Positions 47,441 to 59,961 of a stretch of 64,000 bases of DNA are shown piece by piece. The translations under genes were made by a program, and so were the position numbers. The stretch is from assembly GCF_963924675.1 (NCBI RefSeq), contig NC_089234.1:61911588-61975587 (forward strand). The letters are read 5' to 3'. Under the pieces are notes generated by a model that saw only the letters and a list, made by a program, of their open reading frames with translations, made no database searches and was not told where the DNA came from. This DNA is from Phocoena phocoena. Taxonomy: Eukaryota > Chordata > Mammalia > Artiodactyla > Phocoenidae. Position 1 is the stretch's first letter. Every line of letters starts with the position of its first letter.

Positions 47441-49566
47441 AGAGGGTGTCTCAGGCCCCCCTCCTCTTCAGCTCTTTTGAGAGTTTGACCCCAGCTCGCT
47501 GGTGCCACCTGGTGGCCACATTGGGGAATGACTCTACATCTTGCTTCCGCCCCGGACCCTTATCCCTCCATCACCAACACCAGGAGGCCCAGGAATGGGG
47601 CTCAGGGATTCCCCTCCTCCCACTGCAGAGGTTAGCACCATCCTAGCCTTTGGAACGTTGATGAGGGGGCTGGCCTGGCGGGGAGGGGGCGAGAGTCCTC
47701 CGCTGGCTCTGCTTCCATTAAAACACCCCACACCCCAAAGGCAGCCAGAGCATGTACCGCTGAACATAGCCCCAACCACACCACCCTTCCCTCCCGCTGC
47801 CAGCAGAGTACAGCTAACTCACCCACCCAGCCTCATCTCTGACAACTTCCAACACAACTGTGTTCGCGGGCATCGAAGCACCTTCACTGCTTCTGAACTC
47901 GCTTTGCACCTTTCAGCCTCCTGGCCTTCGCCCAGGCGCTCCCTCCCGCCTGAAGTGCCTTCGCCTGGCTCTCATTACTTCGGGATTGTTCAAGGCCAGC
48001 TCTGTGGGACCTCTCCTCTCTTCCCAAGGCTCACGTCCCCATGATGCTCCCTGCTGCACCCTCGGTGTGCCCCACAATGAACATCCATGGCTGCAGAGCT
48101 CAGAGGAGGGGAGAGCCTATCACCTTTGGCGGGGGCAGTCCCTAAATTGCCTAAAGGCAGTGAAGAGCTAGCAGGGCCGGAACGAAGGGGCTGTGGTCAG
48201 AGTGTGGTCAGTGTGGGGAGAGGGCCTATGGGTGCTCTGAAGTAGGGCTAGGCATCCTTTTTCAACTACTTGGGTCTCCAGCTACAGAGAGAAATGGAAG
48301 CGTCAGTTCTCCGCCCTCTCAGGGTGTCCTGAAAGGAGCTCGGGCTCTCAGTTCACTGCTGCCACCTGGTGGCAGAATACGAGACCACCATGAGTGACAC
48401 CCACAGGCAACTCCAAAGGGGATATACAATGGAGCTGCTGGCCCTGGGGAAAATGAGCCCATCTTCCAAAGCTCAGCAAAGTCCATTTTCTGAAACTCCT
48501 TAACCCCTTTCCCCACCCCAAATTTGGCGGCCCTTCCAAGTGACCTCTGACCTTGGGCACAGTCTGACCCCAGATGGCCTGTCTCTAGCCCAACACCCTT
48601 TTTCCCAACCATGGTCTGATCGATGACCCTAAGCAAAGGTTGGCCTGGATCAACCATTCACATGTGCCAGATGCAGGGTGCGCGTGGGGCTGGCTTGGAG
48701 CTGCCTCTTCTCTGCAGGGGCCACAGGCAGAAGCTGACCTTGGGTACTGCTGCCCACAGCAGAGAGCACAAGGTCGGCACCCAGGGGGGTGCTCCCTCAC
48801 TTCAGGCTCAGTCTCCTCGGCTCCCCCCACAGCTGCTCCCTCCCACTCCAGCACCCTCTTCTTCTCCAGCAGCCAAGCAAGTTCACTGGGCCAGAGAAGA
48901 ACAAGAACAGGTCAGCGTGCTCCAGACAGAGGCCAGAGGCCACAGAGTCTGATGCCCAGAGCGGCCCGGCGAGTTACATGGCCGCACCAGCTGGGCCCCA
49001 TGTGACAGAGCACGGGGAACCACAGCCGACTGGAGGGCACATTTTTTCTAGATAGGCTAAAAATCTGAATGTTTATATGAAATCTGGACTTCTTTAGAAA
49101 ACTTCTGGTTTGTATTATTGAATGCCCAGTCCCTCAGGCAGCATCAGCTGTGAAAACACTGAACGGCTTCCCCGCCGGATATTAAACAGCCACTCTCCAG
49201 GACCCATCTACCAACCTGCCTCTTGCCCAGGGTCCCCAGGGCCCCCAGGGCCCAGAAACCGGAGAGTGAATGCCTGGCACCACAGGGATCTAGGACAGGG
49301 TGCTCCTCTGACCGGTCACATCCTTGACGGGTCCCAGAGCCGCAGCAGCTGCTAAATACCCTGAACCTCACCCCCGCACACACCCCACCGAGCGCTCTAG
49401 AGCGCAGCCAGGACGAGCCGGGGCTGGCCGTCTTTCCATGTCAGGGATCACCTCCGCTTCCAGAAGGTGAAGAAGTGACCGTGGGGCCCCCAGCCCTCAC
49501 ACCGACGGTGGCCGCCTCCTGGGCTGTGCACGTGGGGACGGCAGCCGGGCCGGGGCCGAGGCTCAC

Positions 49567-49707
49567 CTGGCGGTAGGTGCAGATGATGATCTCCCGCAGG
49601 TGGTAGTGCATGGGCGTCATGGTCTCACTGACCGTGTCCAGGGCCGCGTCCACCTCCTTCTTCACGCGGTGCCCATCAGGCAGCAGCTGCACCACCTTCA
49701 TCACCAC
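49567..49707 (-). CDS. PALD1: PALD1 coding exon after the CX5R loop (47 codons)
   Basis: The acceptor is tcccag and the donor CAG|gtgagc, phase 0 at both ends. The exon encodes VVMKVVQLLPDGHRVKKEVD, then AALDTVSETMTPMHYHLREI and IICTYRQ. It lies about 24 residues after the second CX5R exon and is strongly conserved in wording with mammalian paladin as I know it. No substitution that would break the fold is apparent. It is isolated between the 16.6 kb and 9.8 kb introns. Confidence 0.96.
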
Positions 49708-52009
49708 CTGGGACCAGAGGAGGGGAATGAGCAGAGACGACCAAGGGGGGGGCCTCTAGCCCCGGCAACAGGTTCACCCACACCAAGGGCCGCACTGGCC
49801 TCAAGGCCCAGGCCCTGACCACTCCTTGCTTCTCAGATGGGGGCGGGGAACAAGGGCGTTCCTCCGTATCTCTGAGGCCAGGGCTCCAGAGGTGCTTATT
49901 TTTTAAGCAGCAGGAACCTTGCTTCAAACGAAGCCTTACCCAGGACTCTAACCCATAAAACAGATAGCTGTCATGTAACTGGGGCTGGCGGGGCGAGGCG
50001 GGGATACAGGACAGGCCTAAGCTGGGGCCTCGCTGGCTCTCCCTCCACCTGGCAGCAGCCCCCAGACACTTCGGAAACACCCAGCTCTGGGGAACCCAGT
50101 GTGGACACCGCTCATCTGAAGTAAGCCCCCCTTTACTTGGGGAAACTGAGGCCCGTTAAGATCACTCCGCAGGGCAGGGCTTCTCCCCACAGTCACCCTC
50201 CCGACCACACCCCTGCGGACCCCCCTCTGGATGTGCCTACCCTGCAACCCCTGCGCCAGCACCAACCCAAGCCTCCAGCACCTCCCACCCCCACTGCAGC
50301 AGCCCCTCCTTCTCGCTGGTAGCCAGAGAGGCCATAGGAAAGTGTAAGTGTGAGCACGTCCTGTTTGTGTAATTCCTGGGCTTCAGTCTCTTCCTGGCTC
50401 CCTTGCACTCAACATAAAAACCGAAAGCTTCCCCACGTCTACAAGGTCCCCCAGTGCCTGACCCCACCTGCCTCCCAGCCTCCCTCATAACCCACCCCCC
50501 CAGGGCTCCAACGCCTTCTTGGAGCCCCCTCAGTCACCCCAGCAGCCCGCTTGGTCCTTTCACAGCCCCGAAGTCGACCTCCACCTACTCATCCATCCCA
50601 TCCATCCGTGTCCCCACTTGTTCACATCTGCTCCCCACCAGACAAGAAGCTCCCTAATCCCCGAGAGCAATAGCTTTTCCACCTAGGAGGTGCCCCGCAG
50701 ACGATGCTAAATGAACAAAAGACCAAAACCCTACCCAACTCAGCTCTTCTCTCAATCTGACCCATCTCCACAACTGGGCCCTAGCGGGATCGTGGCAGGC
50801 AGGGTGCTCCCTCACCCCTGCGTTTCTCAGAAGGAACTGGCCCAGGGCCGGCACACCGGCAGGGGTGGAGCTACAGCCCGGTGGGAAAAGAGGATCCATC
50901 ACCCGGGAGGACCCTCGGCTAATCCGGCTCAGGCCACATCCGGATCCCAAGCTCTGGGTCGGACATCTCATTTGAGAGGAGTGTGGACCACAGGTAGGTC
51001 CCCAGGATGGCCCAGGGGCAGTTCCCCAGGCAGAGGGCTACAGCTTTTTCAAATGCAACAAACCAAACTCCTAGCCTCTCCCCCTAAATTGCTCCTCCCC
51101 TTGAATTCTTCATCTCCTTGGCTGTCACCAGCGCCAGCCAGAAACCTGAGGTCATCCTGGGTGTCTTCCCTCTTTGCCTCACAACCAATGGCCCCCAAGA
51201 CCAGCCAATAGTGACTGGACTCCTGTTCACCAGGCGGCCCCCGCCTCACTCAGGCCCCGGGCTCTCCTCTCCACACCCTCCTCCACACACTGGCCTCCAG
51301 AATGAGAATCTGATCACGACCTCCCCTACTTCTCTGCTGGCCCCAAGGTTAAGGTCAATCACACAGTGTGGTCTTCCAGGGTCCTCACAGTCAGGGCCCC
51401 CACCTCAGCCCTGCCTCCTTCCATTCTGGCCAACTGCAGCCTTCCACAGGTCCTGCCCCTTCCAGACTCCCTCCTTTGCACGTTTGATCCCCTCTGCACA
51501 CTATCCCTCCCCCCAGTCCCAGGAGACTCACTCATCTTTCTAAAATGCACTCAAATGTCACATCCTCCACGAAGCCCTCTTGGGCTCCCCCAGCTGCACC
51601 TTTGGCGCTCAGAACCAATGTCTATTTCAGCACTCTTCACAGTCTATTGAATGTTCCCCACTGGACTGTGGGCTCCACAGGCCTGAATTAATTACAAAGG
51701 AAGCTGGTCTAGACATGAGCATGTCTTGGGGTGGCTAAGGATGGGGATACAGGGGCATCCTTGGGTCACATGATGTAACTTTAGAACACAGATTCAGAGG
51801 TCAACTACCTGGCTTGTGCCCTGACCCCATCACCTCTCTGACGTGGTTCTAGGGTGATGAGCTTGGCTCCCAGCACCTCAGTTTCCTCATCTATCAACTG
51901 GGAGTAGTAAGGGCACCTAACCCTTGGGAGCTGTGAAGGGTGAAGAAGGGAGCACACTCAGAGCTCCTGGCACAGGACTGGGTGTGAGTAGAGAGAGTTC
52001 TAACTATCA

Positions 52010-52194
52010 CATCTGAGGGACAGACATGTAGACTTGGAAATAAACCCTCGTGTATACGGTCAAATGATTTTTGCAAAACCATTCGATGGGGAAGGGACAT
52101 TCTTTTCAAAAAATGGTGCTGGGAAAACTGGATATCCACATGCAAAAGAATGAACTTGGACCCTTACCTTATACCATATACAAAAATTAATTCA
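52010..52194 (+). mobile_element. Old L1 fragment, left part (host of L1-C)
   Basis: 'aaatggtgctgggaaaactg' and 'caaaagaatgaacttggacc' belong to the ORF2 region after the reverse transcriptase. The reading continues at 57623 after L1-C is removed. Confidence 0.88.
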
Positions 52195-53118
52195 GACAGA
52201 AAGATAGACAAGAACAAAAGGCAGAGGGCTGCGTACCAGATGAAGGAACAAGATAAAACCCCAGAAAAACAACTAAATGAAGTGGAGATAGGCAACCTTC
52301 CAGAAAAAGTATTCAGAATAATGATAGTGAAGATGATCCAGGACCTCGGAAAAAGAATGGAGGCAAAGATCAAGAAGATGCAAGAAATGTTTAACAAAGA
52401 CCTAGAAGAATTAAAGAACAAACAAACAGATGAAAATACAATAAGTGAAATGAAAAATACACTAGAAGGAATCAATAGCAGAATAACTGAGGCAGAAGAA
52501 CGGATAAGTGACCTGCAAGACAGAATGGTGGAATTCACTGCCATGGAACAGACTAAAGAAAAAAGAATCAAAAGAAATTAAGACAGCCTAAGAGACCTCT
52601 CAGACAACATTAAACGCAACAACATTCGCATTATAAGGGTCCCAGGAGGAGAACGGAGAGAGAAAAGACCCGAGAAAATATTTGAAGAGACTGTAGTCAA
52701 AAACGGGTCTAACATGGGAAAGGAAACAGCCACCCAAATCCACAAAGCGCAGAGAGTCCCAGGCAGGAGAAACCCAAGGAGAAACACACCGAGACACAAA
52801 GTAGTAATCAAACTGACAAAAATTAAAGACAAAGAAAAATTATTGAAAGGAGCAAGGGAAAAAAGACAAATAACATACAAGGGAACTCACATAAGGTTAA
52901 CAGCTGATTTCTCAGCAGAAACTCTACAAGCCAGAAGGGAGTGGCATGACACATTTAAAGTGATGAAAGGGAAGAACCTACAACCAAGATTACTCTACCC
53001 GGCAAGGATCTCATTCAGATTCAATGGAGAAATCAAAAACTTTACAGATAAGCAAAAGCTAAGAGAATTCAGCACCACCAAACCAGCTCTACAACAAATG
53101 CTAAAGGAACTTCTCTAA
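52195..53118 (+). pseudogene. L1-C ORF1, one nonsense codon
   Basis: The frame is open from the 5' truncation to a TAA at 52579-52581. It then continues in the same frame through the RNA-binding and C-terminal parts to the natural stop at 53116-53118. Coiled-coil text includes [20 protein letters not shown]. Only the first few codons and one internal codon prevent a complete product. The open segment at 52150 begins in the older host L1, so its first 15 codons are not ORF1. Confidence 0.85.
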
Positions 53119-53162
53119 GTGGGAAACACAGAGAAGAAAAGGACCTACAAAAACAAACCCAA

Positions 53163-53365
53163 TGGGCTTCCCTGGTGGCGCAGTGGTTGAGAGTCTGCCT
53201 GCCGATGCAGGGGACGCGGGTTCGTGCCCCGGTCTGGGAGGCTCCCACACGCCGCGGAGCGGCTGGGCCCGTAAGCCATGGCCGCTGAGCCTGCACGTCC
53301 GGAGCCTGTGCCCCGCAACGGGAGAGGCCACAGCGGTGAGAGGCCCATGTACCACAAAAAAAAAA
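53163..53365 (+). mobile_element. CHR-type SINE (short form) between L1-C ORF1 and ORF2
   Basis: Typical head, A and B boxes and poly-A, with an 8-bp duplication aaacccaa (53155-53162 and 53366-53373). It lies in the inter-ORF spacer. Confidence 0.94.
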
Positions 53366-53386
53366 AAACCCAAAACAATTAAGAAA

Positions 53387-56300
53387 ATGGTAATAGGAAC
53401 ATACATATCAATAATTACCTTAAACATGAATGGATTAAATGTCCAACCAAAAGACACAGGCTCACTGAATGGATACAAAAACATGACCCATATATATGCT
53501 GTCTACAAGAGACCCACTTCAGACCTAGGGACACATACACACTGAAAGTGAGAGGATGGAAAAAGATATTCCATGCAAATGGAAATCAAAAGAGAGCTGG
53601 AGTAGCAATACTCATATCAGATAAAAGACTTTAAAAAAAAGAACGTCACAAGAGGCAAGGAAGGACACTACATAATGATCAAGGGATCAATCCAAGAAGA
53701 AGATATAACAATTATAAATATATATGCACCCAACATAGAAGCACCTCAATACATAAGGCAACTGCTAACAGCTATAAAAGAGGAAATCGACAGTAACACA
53801 ATAATAGTGGGGGACTTTAACACCTCACTTACACCAATGGACAGATCATCCAAACAGAAAATTAATAAGGAAACACAAGCTTTAAATGACACAACAGACC
53901 AGATAGATTTAATTGATATTTATACGACATTCCATCCAAAAACAGATTATACTTTCTTCTCAAGTGTACACGGAACATTCTCCAAGATAGATCACATCTT
54001 GGATCACAAATCAAGCCTCAGTAAATTTAAGAAAATTGAAATCATATCAAGCATCTTTTCTGACCACAATGCTATGAGATTAGAAATCAATTACAGAGAA
54101 AAAAACGTAAAAAACACAAACACATGGAGGCTAAACAATACGTTACTAAATAGGATCACTGAAGAAATCAAAGAGGAAATCAAAAAATACCTAGAGACAA
54201 ATGACAACGAAAACATGATGATCCAAAACCTACGGGACCTATGGGATGCAGCAAAAGCAGTTCTAAGAGGGGAAAAGAAACAAGAAAAATCTCAAATAAA
54301 CAATCTAACCTTACACCTAAAGGGACTAGAGAAAGAAGAACAAATAAAACTCAAAGTTAGTAGAAGGAAAGAAATCATAAAGATCAGAACAGAAATAAAT
54401 GAAATAGAAACAAAGAAAACAATAGCAAAGATCAATAAAACTAAAAGCTGGTTCTTAGAGAAGATAAACAAAATTGATAAACCATTAGCCAGACTCATCA
54501 AGAAAAGGAGGGAGAGGACTCAAATCAATAAAATTAGAAATGAAATAGGAGAAGTTAAAACAGACGCCAGAGAAATACAAAGCATCCTAAGAGACTACTA
54601 CAAGCGACTCTATGCCAACAAAATGGACAACCTGGAAGAAATGGACAAATTCTTAGAAAAGCACAACGTTCCGAGACTGAACCAGGAAGAGACAGAAAAT
54701 ATGAACAGGCCAATCACAAGCACTGAAATTGAAACTGTGATTAAAAATCTTCCAACAAACAAAAGCCCAGGATCAGATGGCTTCACAGGCGAATTCTGTC
54801 AAACATTTAGAGAAGCGCTAACATCCATCCTTCTCAAACTCTTTCAAAAAACTGCAGAGGAAGGAACACTCCCAAACTCACTCTATGAGGCCACCATCAC
54901 CCTGATACCAAAACCAGACAAAGATAATACAAAAAAATTACAGACCAATATCACTGATGAATATAGACACAAATATCCTCAACAAAATACTAGCAAAAAG
55001 AATCCAACAACATATTAAAAGGATCATACACCATGATCAAGTGGGATTTATCCCAGGGATGCAAGGACTCTTCAATATATGCAAATCAATCAATGTGATA
55101 CATCATATTAACAAACTGAAGAAGAAAAACCATATGATCATCTCAGTAGATGCAGAGAAAGCTTTTGACAAAATTCAACACTCATTTACGATAAAAGCTC
55201 TCCAGAAAGTGGGCATAGAGGGAACCTACCTCAACATAATAAAGGCCATATACGACAAACCCACAGCAAACATCATTCTCAATGGTGAAAACCTGAAAGC
55301 ATCTCCTCTAAGACCAGGAACAAGACAAGGATGTCCATTCTCGCCACTGTTACTCAACATAGTTTTAGAAATCCTAGCCATGGCAATCAGTAAAGAAATA
55401 AAAGGAATACAAGTGGAAAAGAAGAAGTAAAACTGTCACTGTTTGCAGATGACATGATACTATATATACATAGAGAATCCTGAAGATGCCACCAGAAAAC
55501 TACTAGACCCAATCAATGAATTTGGTAAGGTTGCAGGAAACAAAATTAACGCACAGAAATCTCGTGCATTCCTGTACACTAATGATGAAAAATCTGAAAG
55601 AGAAATTAAGGAAACACTCTCATATACCACTGCAGCAAAAGGAAAAAAATACCTAGGAGTAAACCTACCTAAGGAGACAAAAGACCTGTATGCAGAAAAC
55701 TATGAGACACTGATGAAAGAAATTAAAGATGATACAAATAGAGGGAGAGATATACCATGTTTTTGGATTGGAAGAGTCAATATTGTGAAAATGACTATAC
55801 TACCCAAAGCAATCTATAGATTCAATGCAATCCCTGTCAAATTACCAATCGCATTTTTTACAGAACTAGAACAAAAAAATCTTAAAATCTGTATGGAGAC
55901 ACAAAAGACCCCAAATAGCCAAAGCAGTCTTGAGGGGAAAAAAACAGAGCTGGAGGAATCAGACTCTCTGACTTCAGACTATACTACAAAGCTACACTAA
56001 TCAAGACAATAATGGTATGGCACAAAAACAGAACTATAGATCAATGGAATGGGATAGAAAGCCCAGAGATAAACCCACACACCTATGGTCAACTAATCTA
56101 TGACAAAGGAGGCAAGGACATACAATGGAGAAGACAGTCTCTTCAATAACTGGTGCTGGGAAAACTGGACAGCTACATGTAAAAGAATGAAATTAAAAAA
56201 AAAAAAAGAATGAAATTAGAACACTCCCTAATACCATACACAAAAATAAACTCAAAATGGACCTAAATGTTAAGACTGGACACTATAAAAGTCTTAGAGG

Positions 56301-57409
56301 AACACATAGGAAGAACACTCTGTGACATAAATCACAGCAAGATCTTTTTTGATCCACCTCCTAGAGTAATGGAAACAAAAACAAAAATAAACAAATGGGA
56401 CCTAATGAAACTTAAAAGCTTTTGCAAAGCAACGGAAACTGCAAACAAGATGAAAAGACAACCCTCAGAATGGGAGAAAATATTTGCAAACAAATCAACA
56501 GACAAAGGATTAATCTCCAAAATATATAAATAGCTCACGCAGCTCAATATTAAGAACACAAACAACCCAATCCAAAAATGGGCAGAAGACCTAAATAGAC
56601 ATTTCTCCAAAGAAGACATACAGGTGGCCAAGAAGCACATGAAAAGCTGCTCAACATCACTAATTATTAGAGAAATGCAAATTAAAACTACAATGAGGTA
56701 TCACCTCACACCAGTTAGAATGGGCATCATCAGAAAATCTACAAACAACAAATGCTGGAGAGGGTGTGGACAAATGGGAACCCTCTTGCACTGTTGGTGG
56801 GAATGTAAATTGATACCGCCGCTATGGAGAACAGTATGGAGGTTCCTTAAAAAACTAAAAATAGAATTAACATATGACCCAGCAATCCCACTACTGGGCA
56901 TATACCCAGAGAAAACCATAATTCAAAAAGACACATGGGGGCTTCCCTGGTGGCGCAGTGGTTGAGAGTCCGCCTGCTGATGCAGGGGACATGGGTTCAT
57001 GCCCCAGTCTGGGAAGATCCCACATGCCGCGGAGCGGCTGGGCCCATGAGCCATGGCCGCTGAGCCTGCGCGTCCGGAGCCTGTGCTCCGCAACAGGAGA
57101 GGCCACAACAGTGAGAGGCCCGCGTACCGCAAATAAAAAAGAAAGAAAAAGACACATGCACCCCAATGTTCACTGCAGCACTATTTACAATAGCCAGGTC
57201 AAGGAAGCAACCTAAATGCCCATCAACAGACAAAAGGATAAAGAAGATGTGGTACATATATTCAATGGAATATTACTCAGCCATAAAAAGGACCGAAATT
57301 GGGTCATTTGTAGAGATGTGGATGGATCTAGAGACTGTCATACAGAGTGAAGTAAGTCAGAAAGAGAAAAACAAATATTGTAATATTAACACATATACGT
57401 GGAACCTAG
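53387..57409 (+). pseudogene. L1-C ORF2 (endonuclease / reverse transcriptase), broken
   Basis: ATG 53387 opens the endonuclease, which shifts by one base near 53440. The frame is then open for 447 codons (53675-55018), covering the rest of the endonuclease (VGDFNT, SDHNAM) and the start of the reverse transcriptase ([11 protein letters not shown]). A shift near 54940 leads to the next open part (54957-55430, with [14 protein letters not shown]). The FADDMILY motif follows near 55440 after another break. The C-terminal part is interrupted by a SINE at 56938. Confidence 0.9.
56938..57145 (+). mobile_element. CHR-type SINE (short form) in L1-C ORF2
   Basis: Full short-form body with a perfect 13-bp duplication aaaaagacacatg (56925-56937 and 57146-57158). 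It splits the ORF2 C-terminal region. Confidence 0.95.
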
Positions 57410-57622
57410 AAAAATGGCACAGATGAACCGGTTTGCAGGGCAGACATAGAGACACAGATGGAGAGAACAAACGTATGGACACCAAGGGGGGAAAGTGGTG
57501 GTGGTGGGGTGGTGGTGTGATGAATTGGGAGATTGGGATTGACATATATACACTAATATGTATAAAATGGATAACTAATAAGAACCTGCTATATTAAAAA
57601 AATAAAATTAAACTAAAAAAAT

Positions 57623-58775
57623 AAAATTAATTCAAAATGGATCAAAGACCTCAATGTAAGAGCTAAAACCATAAAATTCTTAGAAGAAAAGCGTCATAAT
57701 GTTGCATTTAGCAGTGACTTCTTGGATATGACACCAAAAGCACAGGAAACAAGAAAAAACAGACAAATTGATTTTCATCAAAATTAAAAATTTTTGCATG
57801 AAAGGACACTATCAATAGAGTAAAAAGGCAACCCACCGAACTATCACGTATCTAACAAGGGATTGATATCCAGAATATATAAAGAGTTCCTACAACTCAA
57901 CAATAACAAAACCCAAATCAAAAATGGGCAAAGAATTCAGATAGGCATTTCTCCAAGAAAGGTACAAAAATGGCCATAAAACAAATGAAACAATATTCAA
58001 CATCACTAGTCGGTGGGGAAATTCAAATCAACACCACAGTGAGATGTCACTTCATACCTACTAGGAAGGCTATTATCAAAAAAAAAAAAACAACAAGTGT
58101 TGGCAAGAATGTGGAGGAACTGGAACCCTTGTGCTTTGTTGGCAGGAATGTATATGGTGCACCTGCTGTGGAAAACAATATGGCAGTTCCTCAAAATTTA
58201 AACAGTGAATTACCAGTTGATCCAGTGATTCCACTTCTGGAATTGAAAGCAAAGACTCAAACAGATATGTGTACACCCATGTTCACAGCAGCGTGATTCA
58301 CAGTGGCCCAAAGGTGAAGACAACGTAAGTGCCCACGGACAGATGAATGGATAAACAAAATGTGGTCGATACTTACAATGGAATGCTACTCAGTCTTTTA
58401 AAAACGCAAATTGTGACACATGCTACACCACGGATGAAACTGGATGCTATTATGCTAAGTGCAATAAGCCAGTCACAAAAGGACAAACACTGTATGGTTC
58501 TCCTCACATGAGGTATGTAAAAGAGTCAAATTCAGAGACCCAGTCAAATTCAGAGATAGAAAGCGGAATGGTGGCTGCCAGGGGCTGGGGGAGGGGAGAT
58601 GGGCAGTTAGTGTTTAATGGATACGGTCAATTTGGCCTGAGGAAAAAGTTCTGGAGATGGTGGTGATGGTTGCACAATAATGTGAATGTACTTAATGCCA
58701 CAGAGCTGTACACTGAAAAATGGTTAAAATGGTAAATTTTGTGTTATGTACGTTTTACCACAATAAGAAATTAAA
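57623..58775 (+). mobile_element. Old L1 fragment, right part (host of L1-C)
   Basis: 'atcaaagacctcaatgtaag' onward resumes the host L1 exactly where 52194 left off. It continues through 'ggcatttctccaagaaaggt' to a 3' end with 'accacaataagaaattaaaa'. Its divergence is much higher than that of L1-C, which agrees with an older age. Confidence 0.9.
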
Positions 58776-59514
58776 AAGAAAAGAATCAGCCAGAAGAAGG
58801 AAGAGAGAAGTGGTCCAGGGCAAGGGAAAAGCATATGCAAAGGCCCAGAAGCTGAAAGCGCTTGGTGAGTTTGAGGAGCTGCATGGAGGCCTGGGTGTCA
58901 GGACAGTAGGGAGGGCAGGGAAGGGGCACTGGCCAGGCCGGCCAGGTAGGCAGGAGCCGACCACAACACCGACACCGGGCAGCCACGTGCCAACTCTGAG
59001 TTCCACTTGCCCCATGTGTAAGACGGGGACACTGCCACCTACTTACAGGGTGTCAGGGAACACGACATGAGGCACATGAGGTGCAATACATGGATGGCTA
59101 AATGTGAGATGTTAGCACTGTCCATCCAGTGCCCTGAATTGAAATGGGGGTGGGGTAGGGTGGTCCGGGGCCTGGCACCAGGGTCACCAACCACAGCTGG
59201 GTCCCAGGTGCCCGTGAGGTGGTCGTCAGTGTTACCCAGACAAGATGGTGGCCAGGAGCCCAGCAGCAGGGCCAGGAGGAGTGGGGGGGATCCGCCCCCT
59301 CTTCTCCAAACACCATCTGCCAGGGCCCAGAGCCAAGCTACCCTGTGCCCTGTTTGCTCATCTGTGAAATGGGGACAGAGAAGGACTGATACGATGAGGT
59401 AGAATAAGGTAATGGCCTTAGGAGGAGCTTTGAAGATCTCCCCCCAACCTGCCAGCAAGACTCATCCCTCCCCTCCCCCAGGTGTCCCCTGGGGACCCCA
59501 CAGGGCATGCTCAC

Positions 59515-59586
59515 CTCAAACTCGCCCTTGGTGAACTTGGCATCGGGCACGCTCACGAGCTCCTCCTCGCCCACCTCGGGGAAGCC
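59515..59586 (-). CDS. PALD1: PALD1 coding exon (24 codons)
   Basis: The acceptor is ccttag and the donor GAG|gtgagc, phase 0 at both ends. It is the smallest exon in the window: GFPEVGEEELVSVPDAKFTK then GEFE. It follows the CX5R exon directly and leads into VVMKVV at 49707. The acidic stretch EVGEEE is notable. A length of 72 bases, a multiple of three, means skipping would keep the frame while deleting this loop. Confidence 0.95.
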
Positions 59587-59820
59587 CTAAGGGAGGACAG
59601 CTGCTGGGACCGGAAGCATGGCTACCAGACCGCACCCTCCCCCAGCTCTGCCCACAGCTGGAGCCCGTGCCGGGGGTCTGCCGGCCCACGCGCCGTCTGC
59701 CCAGGGCTGATGAGAGGGGGCTCTGGGACCACACCTTCCTGCCACAGCCAGGGTCCCCAGGGACCAAATGCCCACCCTGCCTGGGCAGAGCCCTGTCCTC
59801 ACACAGGAGGCCACACATAC
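59587..59820 (-). other. PALD1 intron (234 bp)
   Basis: A short GC-rich intron with donor CGA|gtatgt, the only GTATG-type donor in the set, and acceptor ccttag. Confidence 0.9.
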
Positions 59821-59961
59821 TCGGATGTGCCAGAAGGCAAGCACGGCCACCACCATGGCAGTCGTGGTCCGGCCCTGGCCGCTGAGGCAGCTGAACACGA
59901 AGCCGGAACCCGGGTCCTTGGCGAGGGCAGCCTGCAGGGTCCCCAGCAGCCGGTCAAAATC
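59821..59961 (-). CDS. PALD1: PALD1 coding exon with the second CX5R phosphatase loop (47 codons)
   Basis: Paladin is a cytosolic phosphatase-like protein expressed in vascular endothelium and other tissues. It has been reported to act on phosphoinositides and to modulate receptor signalling. This exon carries FVFSCLSGQGRTTTAMVVAV, in which C and R of CX5R (CLSGQGR) are intact and GxGRT matches the phosphate-binding loop of PTP-like enzymes. The acceptor is tgtgcag and the donor CGA|gtatgt, phase 0 at both ends. The serine before the cysteine replaces the usual histidine of classic PTPs. Whether this half is catalytic cannot be judged from sequence alone. Confidence 0.97.

Larger units (their letters stand above)
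32988..49566 (-). other. PALD1 intron (16.6 kb)
   Basis: It has GT-AG ends (donor CAG|gtgagc at 49566-49561, acceptor at 32988-32989). It contains a CA-rich tract, two MER20-like elements, MER5A, MIRs, a MaLR LTR, old L1 pieces and four tRNA-derived SINEs, each listed separately. The remaining unique DNA (for example 34100-37950 and 39400-41570) has many overlapping GC-driven open frames without domains. No nested gene is supported. Confidence 0.8.
52195..57622 (+). mobile_element. L1 retrotransposon, copy C, 5'-truncated, nested in an older L1
   Basis: A perfect 12-bp duplication aaaattaattca (52183-52194 and 57623-57634) brackets the element. It begins close to the ORF1 start, so the promoter is missing, and runs through ORF1, ORF2, the 3' UTR and an A-rich end. 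It is less damaged than L1-A and L1-B and lacks several of their shared lesions, so it belongs to another lineage. Two SINEs (53163 and 56938) inserted later. It is antisense to PALD1. Confidence 0.94.
49708..59514 (-). other. PALD1 intron (9.8 kb) hosting nested L1s
   Basis: It has GT-AG ends (donor gtgagc at 59514-59509). The GC-rich part at 49708-52010 has no recognised element apart from a 'tcagtttcctcatctatcaa' MIR-like piece near 51880. From 52010 to 58775 it is an old L1 with L1-C and two SINEs inside. The stretch 58776-59514 is unique-looking, with an MIR-like tail near 59340-59400. Confidence 0.8.

Noticed and set aside
52150..52581. 143-codon frame starting MNLDPY as a stand-alone gene
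   Set aside because: A chimera of the older L1 (first 15 codons) and L1-C ORF1 across the insertion junction.
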